Assembly: GCF_000691505.1 (NCBI RefSeq)
Contig: NZ_JMIP02000022.1
Span: 3,691 to 47,152, forward strand
Length of the DNA stretch: 43,462 bases
Source of the DNA: Halostagnicola sp. A56
GTDB taxonomy: Archaea > Halobacteriota > Halobacteria > Halobacteriales > Natrialbaceae
Reading direction: 5' to 3'
Made by a program: the position numbers and the translations under genes. Of the stretch, positions 8,664 through 17,240 are shown in pieces; within the stretch, counting starts at the first letter, position 1; each line of letters begins with the position of its first letter. The notes under the pieces are model-generated. The model made no database searches. It was not told where the DNA came from and saw only the letters and a list, made by a program, of their open reading frames with translations.

Positions 8664-9158
8664 ATGAGCGAGCGAACCGACGGGCGAACCGGGATCGAGA
8701 ACCTCCGGACGGTAGCTGACTACCAGTTCGGCGCGGGTGCCGGCGAGGCGCTGTTTCCGGCGGACGCGTCCCAGACGATCAAGCGGACCGCTTCGGGGCG
8801 GCCCCAACAGGTGCTTTCCGACGCGGGCCGAATCGTCTCGTTCGGAACCGATGGCCGATTCACCCTCGGCGTCGAGGGCGGGCGACGGCTCGTTTCCGCG
8901 CTCGAGTCGCCGGTCTACCGCGTCGTCGTCGACGACGAAAGCGAACCGTTCGTCCGCGACGGAAAGAACGTGTTCGCGAAGTTCGTCCTCGAGGTCGACG
9001 CGGGAATCAGGCCGGGCGACGAGGTCGCGGTAGTCCACGAGCGCGGCGACGTGATCGCCGTCGGTCGGGCGGAACTCGCCGCCGAAGGCATTCGGGATTT
9101 CGAGACGGGAATGGCTGTGAAAGTTCGATCCGGCGTCCCGGCTGGCGAGTCACGCTGA
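8664..9158 (+). CDS. PUA domain-containing protein
   Basis: 164 residues beginning MSERTDGRTGIENLR. The C-terminal half (VFAKFVLEVDAGIRPGDEVAV, then DVIAVGRAELA) is a PUA RNA-binding fold of the type found in archaeal tRNA-guanine transglycosylase-related proteins. The N-terminal part (TVADYQFGAGAGEALFPAD) is typical of stand-alone archaeal PUA proteins. A role in tRNA or rRNA modification is likely but no catalytic domain is present. It precedes nac and trmI on the same strand, an information-processing neighbourhood. Confidence 0.87.
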   Translation: MSERTDGRTGIENLRTVADYQFGAGAGEALFPADASQTIKRTASGRPQQVLSDAGRIVSFGTDGRFTLGVEGGRRLVSALESPVYRVVVDDESEPFVRDGKNVFAKFVLEVDAGIRPGDEVAVVHERGDVIAVGRAELAAEGIRDFETGMAVKVRSGVPAGESR

Positions 9159-9276
9159 CGCACGCGCGGAACTGGTTTCTGTGCCTCGATTCCCGTCGAC
9201 GTCGCGCTCGTCGAGACGCCGAAACCGGACGGTCGAGACCGCAGGGTAAAAGGTCGCGGGTGTCGACGGTTCGAGT

Positions 9277-9663
9277 ATGTTTGGAGGAGGCGGCGGCGGA
9301 CTCAATCCGCGCAAGATGGAACAGATGATGAAACAGATGGGAATCGACGTCGACGACATCGACGCCGAGGAGGTCATCATTCGCACGGCAGAGCACGACC
9401 TCGTCTTCACCGACCCCGAAGTGACCAAGATGGACGCTCGAGGCCAGGAAACCTACCAGGTCATCGGCACGCCGGACGAGCGGGCAGCCGGCTCGGCTGG
9501 CGAACTCGAGGCTGGCGACGGCGACAACGATTCGGGCAGCAGCGTCGACGAAGACGACGTCGACCTCGTCGTGACGCGGACCGGCGCGAGCGAGGAGAAG
9601 GCCCGACGGGCCCTCGAGGACAACGACGGCGATCTCGCGGCGACGGTCGCGGAACTCGAGTGA
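9277..9663 (+). CDS. nac: Nascent polypeptide-associated complex protein
   Basis: 128 residues. The N-terminal part [20 protein letters not shown] followed by a NAC domain ([30 protein letters not shown]) is diagnostic of archaeal alpha-NAC. An acidic linker follows, then a C-terminal UBA domain from about residue 90. It binds nascent chains at the ribosome exit. It ends one base before the GTG of the methyltransferase gene, so the two likely form an operon. Confidence 0.96.
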   Translation: MFGGGGGGLNPRKMEQMMKQMGIDVDDIDAEEVIIRTAEHDLVFTDPEVTKMDARGQETYQVIGTPDERAAGSAGELEAGDGDNDSGSSVDEDDVDLVVTRTGASEEKARRALEDNDGDLAATVAELE

Positions 9664-9664
9664 C

Positions 9665-10399
9665 GTGACGGTCCCCGTCTTGCTCGTTCGCGAGGACCGC
9701 GAGTACCTCGTCGAACCCGGCGAGGAGTTCGGAACCGACCTCGGCGTGCTCGAGGTCCCCGAGGACGTCGAACCCGGAGCGACGCTCGAGACTCATCTCG
9801 GGACGGCGTTTCGCGTTCGGCGGCTCCGCGGCCCGGACCTGTTTCATCACTTCGAACGAACCGGCGCGCCGATGGTCCCGCGAGATATTGGGCTGGTGAT
9901 CGGCGAAACGGGCGTCTCGGTCGGCGATCGAGTGCTCGACGCCGGAACCGGAACCGGCGTGCTCGCGGCGCTGCTCGCCCGCGCCGGGGCACGCGTCGTG
10001 ACCTACGAACGAGATTCGGAATTTGCCGAGGTCGCACGCGAGAACATGGTCCTCGGTGGTGTCGACGAGCGGGTCGACGTTCGCGCGGGAGACGTGACCG
10101 CCGACCTCGAGTCGCTCCGCGAGGAGTCCTTCGACGTGATGACACTCGACACCGGCGACGCGCCGGACGTCGTCACCGCCGCGCCGGACCTGCTCGTCGA
10201 CGGCGGCTTTCTCGCCGTCTACAGCCCGTTCGTCGAGTCGACCCGGGAGGTCGTCGCCGCCGCTCGAGAGGCCGGTCTCTCGAGCGTTCGAACCCGGGAG
10301 ACGATCCAACGGGAGATGGACTTCGACGAGCGTGGCTCCCGGCCGTCGACGGCACCGGTCGGACACACCGGTTATCTCACGATCGCCCGCAACGAGTAG
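9665..10399 (+). CDS. trmI: TrmI-like tRNA (adenine-58-N1)-methyltransferase
   Basis: 244 residues from a GTG start. The N-terminal beta domain is followed by GPDLFHHFERTGAPMVPRDI and the SAM-binding motif I VLDAGTGTGVL at residues 90-100, then acidic YERD. The order matches archaeal TrmI, which methylates A57/A58 in the T-loop of tRNA. The final segment (RETIQREMDFDERGSRPSTAP, GHTGYLTIAR) also fits. Translation is probably coupled to nac, from which it is separated by one base. Confidence 0.9.
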   Translation: MTVPVLLVREDREYLVEPGEEFGTDLGVLEVPEDVEPGATLETHLGTAFRVRRLRGPDLFHHFERTGAPMVPRDIGLVIGETGVSVGDRVLDAGTGTGVLAALLARAGARVVTYERDSEFAEVARENMVLGGVDERVDVRAGDVTADLESLREESFDVMTLDTGDAPDVVTAAPDLLVDGGFLAVYSPFVESTREVVAAAREAGLSSVRTRETIQREMDFDERGSRPSTAPVGHTGYLTIARNE

Positions 10400-10684
10400 T
10401 CGGAGACGGCGGGTGACTGACACCGATGGCTCCATTGCGGCGGTTCCGATGGCGGTGGGAGCCGATTCGCGCTCGCCCCTCACAATGTAGGCGGTAATCG
10501 TATTTCATCTGCGGACGAACGGTGAACCGCCCGCCTTCGGCGGGCCAGCACCTCGATCACCAGTCCGCCCTGACGGTGCTCCGTTTCGTCAGGGGCACGT
10601 GACGCGATCACTCCTCGAGTCGGGTACTCGCGGCTCCTCGGACGCGGAATCGGTCGTCGGTCGCGAGGGAACGCGACTCGAGGA
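10400..10684. other. Intergenic region with two adjacent hairpins
   Basis: No reading frame is supported between convergent trmI and tfs. A GC-rich hairpin at 10529-10545 (7 bp, 3-base loop) and a second at 10568-10594 (8 bp, 11-base loop) stand side by side. AGCACC at 10548-10553 can also pair with GGTGCT at 10575-10580. They could act as terminators for the convergent genes, or be the end of a decayed IS200/IS605-type element. Confidence 0.6.
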
Positions 10685-10993
10685 TCAGTTATCGTCTTCT
10701 CGCCACTTGTGTTCGCACTCCGAACAGATGAAAAAGCGCGTCTCGGACTCGTCCGCGGAGCGGATCTGTTTCATGTACCAGTACGCCCGGTCGTGGCCGC
10801 ACTCGGGACAGTGTGCGTCGGTTTCGGGTAGGGATGTCTCGCCGGAGGATTCGATGACTTCGCTCGCTTCCTGGTCTTCGGTGACGGTGTAGGCCGCGGT
10901 GTCGCCTTTCGGCTTCGTGAAATCACAGCTGCCACAGACCCACGTCCCGTCTTCGGCTTTCATCATCGAACCGCATTCGTCGCAAAACTCCAT
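10685..10993 (-). CDS. tfs: Transcription factor S (TFIIS/RPB9-like)
   Basis: 102 residues. Two zinc ribbons: Cys4, Cys7, Cys20, Cys23 at the N-terminus, and Cys62, Cys65, Cys90, Cys93 at the C-terminus. The catalytic loop QIRSADE (75-81) carries the acidic pair that stimulates transcript cleavage by backtracked RNA polymerase, so this is an active TFS rather than an inhibitory paralogue. The linker (about 30-60) is acidic, as usual in haloarchaea. It stands alone, convergent with trmI. Confidence 0.96.
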   Translation of the reverse strand: MEFCDECGSMMKAEDGTWVCGSCDFTKPKGDTAAYTVTEDQEASEVIESSGETSLPETDAHCPECGHDRAYWYMKQIRSADESETRFFICSECEHKWREDDN

Positions 10994-11169
10994 GAACGGT
11001 GCTTGTCACTCGTCTCGCTTAAGCGTGTAGAAAGCGGCCGGCGAGATAACTTCGGCTCATATTCTGCTCACCGCGTCATCCGACGAAAGAATACAACCAC
11101 GATACGAACCGCGCGAAATCAGTTTCGATCCGAAATGGTCATTGGGCCGGCTTACGGACACCTCGAGAG

Positions 11170-12477
11170 ATGGAGATCTCCCTTCGTCGACTTCGAGCAG
11201 CGTTCGCCGTCGACCGACGGGTACTGACGCTCGCATTCGCTCGGATGGCCGACGGCATCGGGAACTCGTTTCTGATCGTCGTGATACCGCTCTACGTGAC
11301 CAGCGACGTGGTCACCGGGGCGACGTTCGGGCTGTCGGAGTCGGTCATCATCGGCGGAATCCTCTCGCTGTTTGGCTTTCTCAACAGCAGCTTCCAGCCG
11401 TTTACGGGGCGGCTCTCCGATCGCACCGGGAGGCGAAAGGCGTTCATCCTCATCGGGCTGGCCGGGTTGGCGACGACCAACGTCGCGTACGTCTTCGCCG
11501 ACACCTACCAGCTGTTGGTCCTCATCCGCGGCTTGCAGGGAGTCAGCGTCGCGTTCATCGTTCCGGCGTCGATCGCGCTCGTGAACGAACTCGCGACGAC
11601 GGCCGATCGCGGCGGCAACATGGGCGTCTACAACACCTTCCGGTTGGTCGGGTTCGGTACCGGGCCGATCGCCGCCGGTGCGGTCGTCAACGCCGGCCCG
11701 TACGCGATCCCGTCGATCGCCGCGATTCCGTTCAGCGGGTTCACGATCGACGGCTTCGACGCGGCGTTTTTCGTCGCCGCGATAACCGCGGCGATCAGTT
11801 ACGGCCTCGTGACGATCCTGATATCCGACCCGGAGTCGACTCGAGAGAACGCGGGTGCGGAGCTATCGATCGACGTGTGGGACGATTCGGGGTCGAACGT
11901 CTTCGATCCGATATTTACCCTCGGGGTCGCGACGCTCTTTCTGGCGACCACGATCGGGCTGTTCGCGACGATTCAGCCCCAGATCAACGATCACCTCGAG
12001 CAGGGATCGACCTGGTTCGGCCTCCAGTTTGCCGCGTTCATCGTCGCGCAAGTACTGTTGCAGACACCGGTCGGTCGCGCTTGCGATCGATTCGGTCGGC
12101 GGCCGTTCATCGTCCTGGGCATGGTGTTTCTCATCCCGACGACGCTCGTCCAGGGGTTCATCGCCACCTCCGAGGTAATGTTCCTCGCGCGGCTGTTACA
12201 GGGCGTCGCGGGTGCGATGGTGTTTGCCCCCTCCCTCGCGCTTGCCGGCGATCTCGCCGGAGCGGGCGAGTCCGGTTCGAAACTGTCGGTGCTCACGATG
12301 GCCTTCGGATTCGGTATCGCGGTCGGTCCGCTCGCCTCGGGGCTTCTGATCGGATACGGATTCCAGTGGCCGTTCGTTTTCGGCGCGGTGATCGCAACGC
12401 TTGGCGCACTCCTGGTGTACACACAGGTCGAGGAGACCCTCGAGACCGCGGCTAGTCTCCCCGGCACCGGCAGTTGA
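11170..12477 (+). CDS. MFS transporter
   Basis: 435 residues with about twelve transmembrane segments. The loop motif is seen twice, as GRLSDRTGRRKAF and the half-repeat GRACDRFGRRPFIV, the classic duplicated MFS architecture. LLQGVAGAMVFAPSLALAGDLA resembles drug-efflux-type carriers. The substrate is not readable. The ATG opens MEISLRRLRAAFAVDRR. It is monocistronic between tfs (divergent) and the DUF5797-like gene. Confidence 0.9.
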   Translation: MEISLRRLRAAFAVDRRVLTLAFARMADGIGNSFLIVVIPLYVTSDVVTGATFGLSESVIIGGILSLFGFLNSSFQPFTGRLSDRTGRRKAFILIGLAGLATTNVAYVFADTYQLLVLIRGLQGVSVAFIVPASIALVNELATTADRGGNMGVYNTFRLVGFGTGPIAAGAVVNAGPYAIPSIAAIPFSGFTIDGFDAAFFVAAITAAISYGLVTILISDPESTRENAGAELSIDVWDDSGSNVFDPIFTLGVATLFLATTIGLFATIQPQINDHLEQGSTWFGLQFAAFIVAQVLLQTPVGRACDRFGRRPFIVLGMVFLIPTTLVQGFIATSEVMFLARLLQGVAGAMVFAPSLALAGDLAGAGESGSKLSVLTMAFGFGIAVGPLASGLLIGYGFQWPFVFGAVIATLGALLVYTQVEETLETAASLPGTGS

Positions 12478-12579
12478 GCTCCTCACTCGCGAATTCGAAC
12501 CGCCACGTGTTCGATTCGCGGTCTCACCGCGATCGACAGGGCGCAACGCAAAAGTACTGGATCCGCTTACGATTCGACG

Positions 12580-13089
12580 ATGACGCTCTCGGAGGAGGCG
12601 CGAGACCGACTGGCCGACGTGGTGGAGCTACAGCCCACGAAGAACGCGGAGCTACAGGAACGGTGGGGAGTCGACAGCGGGAGCGAGGTACACCAAATCC
12701 TCGAGAACGAACTGGGCGAGTACTACTTTCGCGACGACAACAGCCTAATCCGCGCGACCGCGGAGGCCGCTGAGCTGGTCGATGTCGAACCCGGCGTGGT
12801 CAACGATCCCGACGACGAGGGCGGGCCGTCGGCGATTCGAGTACCGGAGCTCCACGCACAGATCGTCGAGGTACTCGCCGGCCCCGACGAGGAGTCAGAA
12901 AGCGTCGTTTCGGTCCTCCACAAGCTTCGAGACGCCTACGACGTCGATCCGGAGAGCGAAGCCGTTCGCTCCGCCCTCCAGAGCCTCCGCCGAAAGGACG
13001 TCGTCGAGGTCGAGTATCGGACGGTCCCGACGTTTCGACTCGCCCTCGAGCGCGAGGATCTCGAGGTCTCTATTTCGGACCCGAACTGA
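12580..13089 (+). CDS. DUF5797-like haloarchaeal protein
   Basis: 169 residues. It opens TLSEEARDRLADVVELQPTK and has an N-terminal helical region (SEVHQILENELGEYYFRDD) and a second block (VPELHAQIVEVLAG, HKLRDAYDV, AVRSALQSLRRKDVVEVEY) that could be a winged helix. I associate this with the haloarchaeal family DUF5797, from memory. Possible DNA-binding role; function unknown. It is convergent with the DUF5787-like gene. Confidence 0.7.
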   Translation: MTLSEEARDRLADVVELQPTKNAELQERWGVDSGSEVHQILENELGEYYFRDDNSLIRATAEAAELVDVEPGVVNDPDDEGGPSAIRVPELHAQIVEVLAGPDEESESVVSVLHKLRDAYDVDPESEAVRSALQSLRRKDVVEVEYRTVPTFRLALEREDLEVSISDPN

Positions 13090-13138
13090 GACTATTTTGA
13101 CCGCGAATATGGATCAGATGCGGTCGTACGGCCCGCCG

Positions 13139-14176
13139 TCATAACTCTGGCCTGTATCGCCGTCGTCGTTTCTCGAGCAGGCGTGTGAGTCGCTTTCCGG
13201 GGCCGCCTTCGATCGGCCACCCGCGGGTTCGCCAGGTCGGCGGCTCTGGCTCGAAGGCGGGACAGGACCCCGAACACTCCGCGGCGGTCGGCAGGCAGTC
13301 TTTGGCCCGACAGTAGGGAAGTAACTGGTTTTGCGAGCGCAGTTCGAACGCCTTGCAATCGGGGCGCATCGTCTCGGCGAACGACCGCCAGCCGCGTTCG
13401 TAGGCGCGCTCTGCGATCGCGAGGCGTCGATCGGCCTTCTCGTCGGGGTCGACGTACTCGAATCGAGCGGCCGACGCGACCCGCCCGTTCCCGGTCGGTC
13501 GCTCGAGGATTCGCGTTCCCCGGTCCTCGACCGAGAGCGTCCGCGGGTGCCACGCGACCTCGGCCTCGAGTTCGTCGAGATCGAGCGAGAGGATCCCCGC
13601 TTCGACCGGCAGATCCTCGAACAGGGCGGGCTCGACGCGGTCGCCGGTCTGTCTGGTTGCAACCCAGACCTCGTCTGCGAGCCCCATCGCCACGTCGTAC
13701 TCGAGTTGGGGGCCGAGCGTGCGGGCGGCGCTGGCGTCGAGATCCGGTTTGTTCTCGATCGCGACGACGCGCTCTATCCAGTCCGGATAGGGCCACTTTC
13801 GGCGGATCTCGATGCGATTACCGTCGCGGCGGGTCTCGAGGATCCCCCGGTCGGCCGCCTCGTGGATCGACTCGCGGACGTACCGCCAGGGGTAGCCGGG
13901 GTGGGGGAGCACATCACGGTAGTAGCCCCACTCCGCGGGCGCGTGTCGGACGACGTGCAACAGATCGCCGTTCAGCCGCTCCGGACCGAAGAGCGCCCGC
14001 CGTCTGAGCCCATCGCGGTCGCACTCGAGGACGATCGTGTCCCATCGCCGCCGTTTCGTGCCAAGCTGGCGGGCGACGACGACCGGGCAATCGCTCTCCT
14101 CGAGGGGCCAGCGGCGTTCGGCCCAGCGACAGCAGGCGAGTTCGAACCCGAATTCGGATTCGCCGTGGAGACTCAC
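13139..14176 (-). CDS. DUF5787-like protein, possible PD-(D/E)XK/Fe-S fold
   Basis: 345 residues. A segment WIERVVAIENKPDLD (E141-N-K143, Asp132 upstream) followed by GPQLEYDVAMGL (Q157, Y160) resembles the E-x-K and Q-x-x-Y motifs of RecB-like PD-(D/E)XK nucleases. The C-terminal region carries Cys274, Cys289, Cys294, Cys301 and Cys305, a spacing that could bind a Fe-S cluster or zinc. I relate the whole protein to the haloarchaeal family DUF5787; the nuclease reading is my inference. It stands alone, convergent with the DUF5797-like gene. Confidence 0.72.
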   Translation of the reverse strand: MSLHGESEFGFELACCRWAERRWPLEESDCPVVVARQLGTKRRRWDTIVLECDRDGLRRRALFGPERLNGDLLHVVRHAPAEWGYYRDVLPHPGYPWRYVRESIHEAADRGILETRRDGNRIEIRRKWPYPDWIERVVAIENKPDLDASAARTLGPQLEYDVAMGLADEVWVATRQTGDRVEPALFEDLPVEAGILSLDLDELEAEVAWHPRTLSVEDRGTRILERPTGNGRVASAARFEYVDPDEKADRRLAIAERAYERGWRSFAETMRPDCKAFELRSQNQLLPYCRAKDCLPTAAECSGSCPAFEPEPPTWRTRGWPIEGGPGKRLTRLLEKRRRRYRPEL

Positions 14177-14262
14177 TGGCCTGTCGTACGAAGCGGGTAT
14201 CGAAATGTGCTGTGGTCTCGCCGAAAGCGGCGTTCGATTCCTCGAGTCGGGGTCGAGTCAGA

Positions 14263-14628
14263 TTACGGCTCGATCTCTCCTCGATTGATCTTCTCGGCGA
14301 CCGAGTAGGCGTCGTAGATGGCGTAGACCCAGACGATGAAGCCAGTGAAGATACCGACGACTACGAACACCAACAGAGCGTTGATGAATTGGATCACCAT
14401 GAGCGCTAATCCTTTCCCGACCTGCCCGTTGTAGATCTGTCCGACGCCGGTAACGAACACCGAGAGGACGGCCGCGATCCCCGGGTTCTTCTCCTGTGGA
14501 TACTTCTGTCTCACACCACAGTGCGGACAGATTTCGGCCTCTCTCTTGATGACATCGCCGCAACTCGAGCAGTACTGCTCGTCGGGGCCGGTCGTCACAG
14601 CGGGACCGTCTCGCTCGTCGAATGGCAT
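14263..14628 (-). CDS. Zinc-ribbon plus TM2-domain membrane protein
   Basis: 121 residues. An N-terminal zinc ribbon (Cys20, Cys23, Cys34, Cys37) precedes a TM2 domain with two hydrophobic segments, the first around GIAAVLSVFVTGVGQIYNGQ and the second around VVVGIFTGFIVWVYAIYDAY. The motif GQIYNGQVGKGL and the closing IYDAYSVAEKIN are classic TM2. Function unknown. It sits between the DUF5787-like and Nudix genes on the same strand. Confidence 0.9.
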   Translation of the reverse strand: MPFDERDGPAVTTGPDEQYCSSCGDVIKREAEICPHCGVRQKYPQEKNPGIAAVLSVFVTGVGQIYNGQVGKGLALMVIQFINALLVFVVVGIFTGFIVWVYAIYDAYSVAEKINRGEIEP

Positions 14629-14740
14629 TTCCTCAACTGAGTTACCACATCTAAATGAGAGTTTCGACGACCGGTAGCCACAGCAGATGCTCGCGGAAAC
14701 CAGTCGCTCCTCGGATCGCTCGCACAGAGACGAGAATCGA

Positions 14741-15178
14741 TTAGATTTCGTCTTCGTCCTCGAGCACGTCGAGGTAGTCGTGGGCCTGTTCGAAGATCTC
14801 TCGCGGGCCGTCCTGCGTGACGGTGTTTACCGCCTGCTCGTAATCGCGCCACTGGAGGTCGCGATGCTCGCTCGAGAGCTCCGCGCTCGCTTCGAACGAT
14901 TTCGCGATGAAGAGGTGAACGGTCTTGTGGATCGTCGTTCCGTTCGCCTCGAAGACGTAACTGTAGTCCTCGCGAAAGCCGTCGAGTAGTCTGAACTGCT
15001 CTATACCTGCCTCTTCCTTTACTTCGCGGATAGCCGTCTGCTGAAGTTCTTCGTCTCCTTCGACACCGCCCTTGGGAAACTCCCAGTCGCCCGGGCGGCT
15101 CTTGAGTAGAAGATACTCGCGCCGGCCCCGCGTGTCGCGGAAGAGGATCGCGCCTGCGCTCGTAGCTTCGACTGCCAT
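14741..15178 (-). CDS. Nudix hydrolase, diadenosine tetraphosphatase-like
   Basis: 145 residues. The Nudix box GGVEGDEELQQTAIREVKEE (starting at residue 37-38) is complete, with the REVKEEAGI core. The preceding DWEFPKGGVE and the small size resemble bis(5'-nucleosyl)-tetraphosphatases (Ap4A hydrolases), which clear stress dinucleotides. Other Nudix substrates are possible. The ATG opens MAVEATSAGAILFRD. Confidence 0.9.
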   Translation of the reverse strand: MAVEATSAGAILFRDTRGRREYLLLKSRPGDWEFPKGGVEGDEELQQTAIREVKEEAGIEQFRLLDGFREDYSYVFEANGTTIHKTVHLFIAKSFEASAELSSEHRDLQWRDYEQAVNTVTQDGPREIFEQAHDYLDVLEDEDEI

Positions 15179-15334
15179 TACAGAGGATAACAGGTGCGGC
15201 GTTAAGTGAATATCGGACTGTCTTCTCGTCGTACATCACAGCAGAGACGCTAGAGGGGGCCGCGTCGACGGCCACCACCGATGCATCTCAGAAGGCTTTA
15301 GGTCGCCACCGGAGACGTACCTACAACGCCAGCC

Positions 15335-15664
15335 ATGACCTTCGTAACTCGCCTCACGCTCCAAAGCGGTGACCGCGCCGCTCTCGACGGCCTCGTCTCG
15401 GATATCAAAGAAACCGCCGAACGAAAGGGGGCGGCGCTGAAAGGACCGCACACCCACCCGCCGAAGCGGCTCTCGGTCCCCCAGCACTCCCGACTCCACT
15501 CCGACGACGACCGCCGCTTCGATCCCTGGAACTACACGGTCTTTACGCGCGAACTCGAGATCCACGGCCACGACGACCTCGCCAGAAATATCGCCTCTCA
15601 GGATTTCCCCGACTCGATTTACATCGAGGCGGAAGTCGAGCAGATCCACGATATGGGAACGTAG
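15335..15664 (+). CDS. uS10/mL48-like ribosomal protein paralogue
   Basis: 109 residues resembling ribosomal protein S10: TFVTRLTLQSGDRAALDGLV, GAALKGPHTHPPKRLSVP and an acidic C-terminus. It stands alone rather than beside elongation factor 1-alpha, where the main rpsJ is usually found, and is more acidic than bona fide uS10. I think it belongs to the haloarchaeal uS10/mL48 paralogue family; whether it enters ribosomes is unknown. It is the last core-like gene before the catabolic island. Confidence 0.8.
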   Translation: MTFVTRLTLQSGDRAALDGLVSDIKETAERKGAALKGPHTHPPKRLSVPQHSRLHSDDDRRFDPWNYTVFTRELEIHGHDDLARNIASQDFPDSIYIEAEVEQIHDMGT

Positions 15665-15773
15665 GGAGAAACACTCTCTCGAGCCGATTCACTGGCTGTA
15701 TACGGCCAACAAACTCACTCGATGGCGGCGATCGAGGTCGTTTCGACGCGCTATTCTCGTTTTTCGTCGCGAT

Positions 15774-16697
15774 CTATCTGGAGCCGTCTGCGAAACGACT
15801 CCGGCGTTCAGGGGCGTTTCTCCGGTCCAAATGGTGTGTCGCTGGTTGGATGGTATAATTTGAGAACTCATCAGATTCGCCGGCGCGTCGAACCGCATTA
15901 CCCTCTGGGTGGAAGGGAATAGTTGTCTCCCAGATTTTATCCGTGAGTTGTCGGGCAGTTTCTTCGTCGCCTTTCTGGAGTGCGTCTCGTAAAAGACAGA
16001 CGGGATAAGGGTCGGATGACGCACAGGTACCGGACCAGCAAGCGACAGCATCTTCGGGGAACCACCGATATGCTTTGAACCACTCGTACTCAATTGGCAT
16101 CAAGCGAATCTGGTCTCCAAGTTCCTTGAAAACATCATAAAACCGGACGTCAAATGAGCCGTACTTTGCTCCCACGACCTGTGGGATGTCAGCTAGCTCA
16201 TGCCACAAATTAATCGAGAATTCTCCCTTGAATGCGGCCTGGTTGTAGTATACGATAATGCCAAGTTCCGGAACGGCCTCCGCAACATCACGGTAAAACT
16301 GAGCCGTTCCCTCGTCTGTGAGCTGACACCACATTGGCCGGCCGAGAAGCATTCCATCGGCACCAACGTCCCGAAGGAACTTTGCCCGCTCGATCGTTTG
16401 TTTGGTTCCCAAGGTCGTTGGTCCACCAATGACAGGGATAGCACCGTCCACGGCGTCAACGACAACCTCAGTGAATTGTTTCCACTCAGACTCGGTGAGC
16501 GTCGCTGATTCACCGAACGTTCCATTGATCATGATAGCGTTGACGTCATCAGATACGAGTTTACGCGCTCCCTTGCGCGCTTCTTCATAATCAACGGAAT
16601 CCTCGGTGTCTGGCTGATCAGCGTTATCTGTAGCTGGAGTCGGCATTATTGCAAAGACTCCTTCCACGTCGTCGTAGCTCAATCTTTGGTCAGGCAT
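15774..16697 (-). CDS. Hydratase-aldolase of the DapA superfamily (NahE/PhdJ-like)
   Basis: 307 residues. A DapA-fold barrel with GTFGESATLTE (59-69), PVIGGPTTLGTK, GADGMLLGRPMWCQL, the active-site tyrosine in VYYN (150-151) and the Schiff-base lysine in GAKYGS (Lys178). The MINGTFGE and RPMW blocks match trans-o-hydroxybenzylidenepyruvate hydratase-aldolases of aromatic ring degradation better than true DapA. ATG 16697 has a tattatatac box about 25-35 bases upstream. The last 25 or so residues after FSNYTIQ do not look like the family end, so the C-terminus may be rearranged. An ALDH and an amidohydrolase lie upstream on the same strand. Confidence 0.82.
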   Translation of the reverse strand: MPDQRLSYDDVEGVFAIMPTPATDNADQPDTEDSVDYEEARKGARKLVSDDVNAIMINGTFGESATLTESEWKQFTEVVVDAVDGAIPVIGGPTTLGTKQTIERAKFLRDVGADGMLLGRPMWCQLTDEGTAQFYRDVAEAVPELGIIVYYNQAAFKGEFSINLWHELADIPQVVGAKYGSFDVRFYDVFKELGDQIRLMPIEYEWFKAYRWFPEDAVACWSGTCASSDPYPVCLLRDALQKGDEETARQLTDKIWETTIPFHPEGNAVRRAGESDEFSNYTIQPATHHLDRRNAPERRSRFADGSR

Positions 16698-16720
16698 GCA
16701 TCTACAGGTACAGAAACCAT

Positions 16721-16732
16721 GTATATAATAAT
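16721..16732 (-). promoter_or_regulatory. TATA box of the hydratase-aldolase gene
   Basis: On the minus strand tattatatac lies about 25-35 bases before ATG 16697. It supports that start over the longer open frame that reaches 16892. Confidence 0.65.
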
Positions 16733-16799
16733 TGCCCCCACTCCAACTATCTTCTCTAAAATGTGTTTGGAATAACTGGTTCAGATATGCGACTGCACC

Positions 16800-16862
16800 A
16801 TTTGAAGCCCCATCCTGGCTACCTGCAATCGCTGACCGTACTACTCTCTTCTGGGTAAACTG
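16800..16862 (-). pseudogene. Remnant of an aldehyde dehydrogenase C-terminus
   Basis: Just upstream of the aldolase start the same strand encodes FTQKRVVRSAIAGSQDG. The intact ALDH at 18.3 kb ends FTQNKTIRTSIAGNEDG, 9 of 17 identical and similar also at DNA level. Homology fades on both sides and a stop lies upstream at 16902-16904. It is best read as the fossil tail of a second ALDH gene that once preceded the aldolase. Confidence 0.7.
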
Positions 16863-17240
16863 TTGCGGTACGTTTGTTCTTGTAGATGACACACATCTGA
16901 GCTAGTTCCAGGCACTCTCAAGACCAGATTCGTGGTCACTCATTTACACCGTGTGAGAAGTTCATATCAAAAAGATAGTTTTGTCAATGGTATCTTGGCG
17001 TGCCGATATCCGTAAATTCGAGCATTGTGTTCATAATTGAAGGGTGTGATGAACAGGTGCTTGATTTAGGACTGCACGTTGAGTTCGGCGGGGAATGTTT
17101 GTCATGTAACTAATCGATAGACAGAGCCGGAGGTCACCAGTCTTCGGCGAACGATTTGTTTACAGAGATTTGGGTCGCTACTTCTAACATCGTCGCCAAC
17201 AGGCCCTAGCCGAGTTTGCTCGCGAAACGCATCCCGATGA
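16863..17240. other. Gene-free stretch in the catabolic island
   Basis: No intact gene is supported. It is AT-rich, with scattered short open stretches (for example a plus-strand run reading LAEFARETHPDDYVFTR near 17200-17250) that may be debris. It separates the ALDH remnant from the amidohydrolase stop. Confidence 0.5.

Noticed and set aside
8161..9038. Long minus-strand frames over the PUA-domain gene
   Set aside because: Low-complexity Arg/Pro-rich shadows. Only the last 61 codons (8325-8510) make a supported small membrane protein with its own TATA box.
9453..10483. Long minus-strand frames over nac and trmI
   Set aside because: Arg-rich antisense shadows of well-identified genes, typical of GC-rich DNA.
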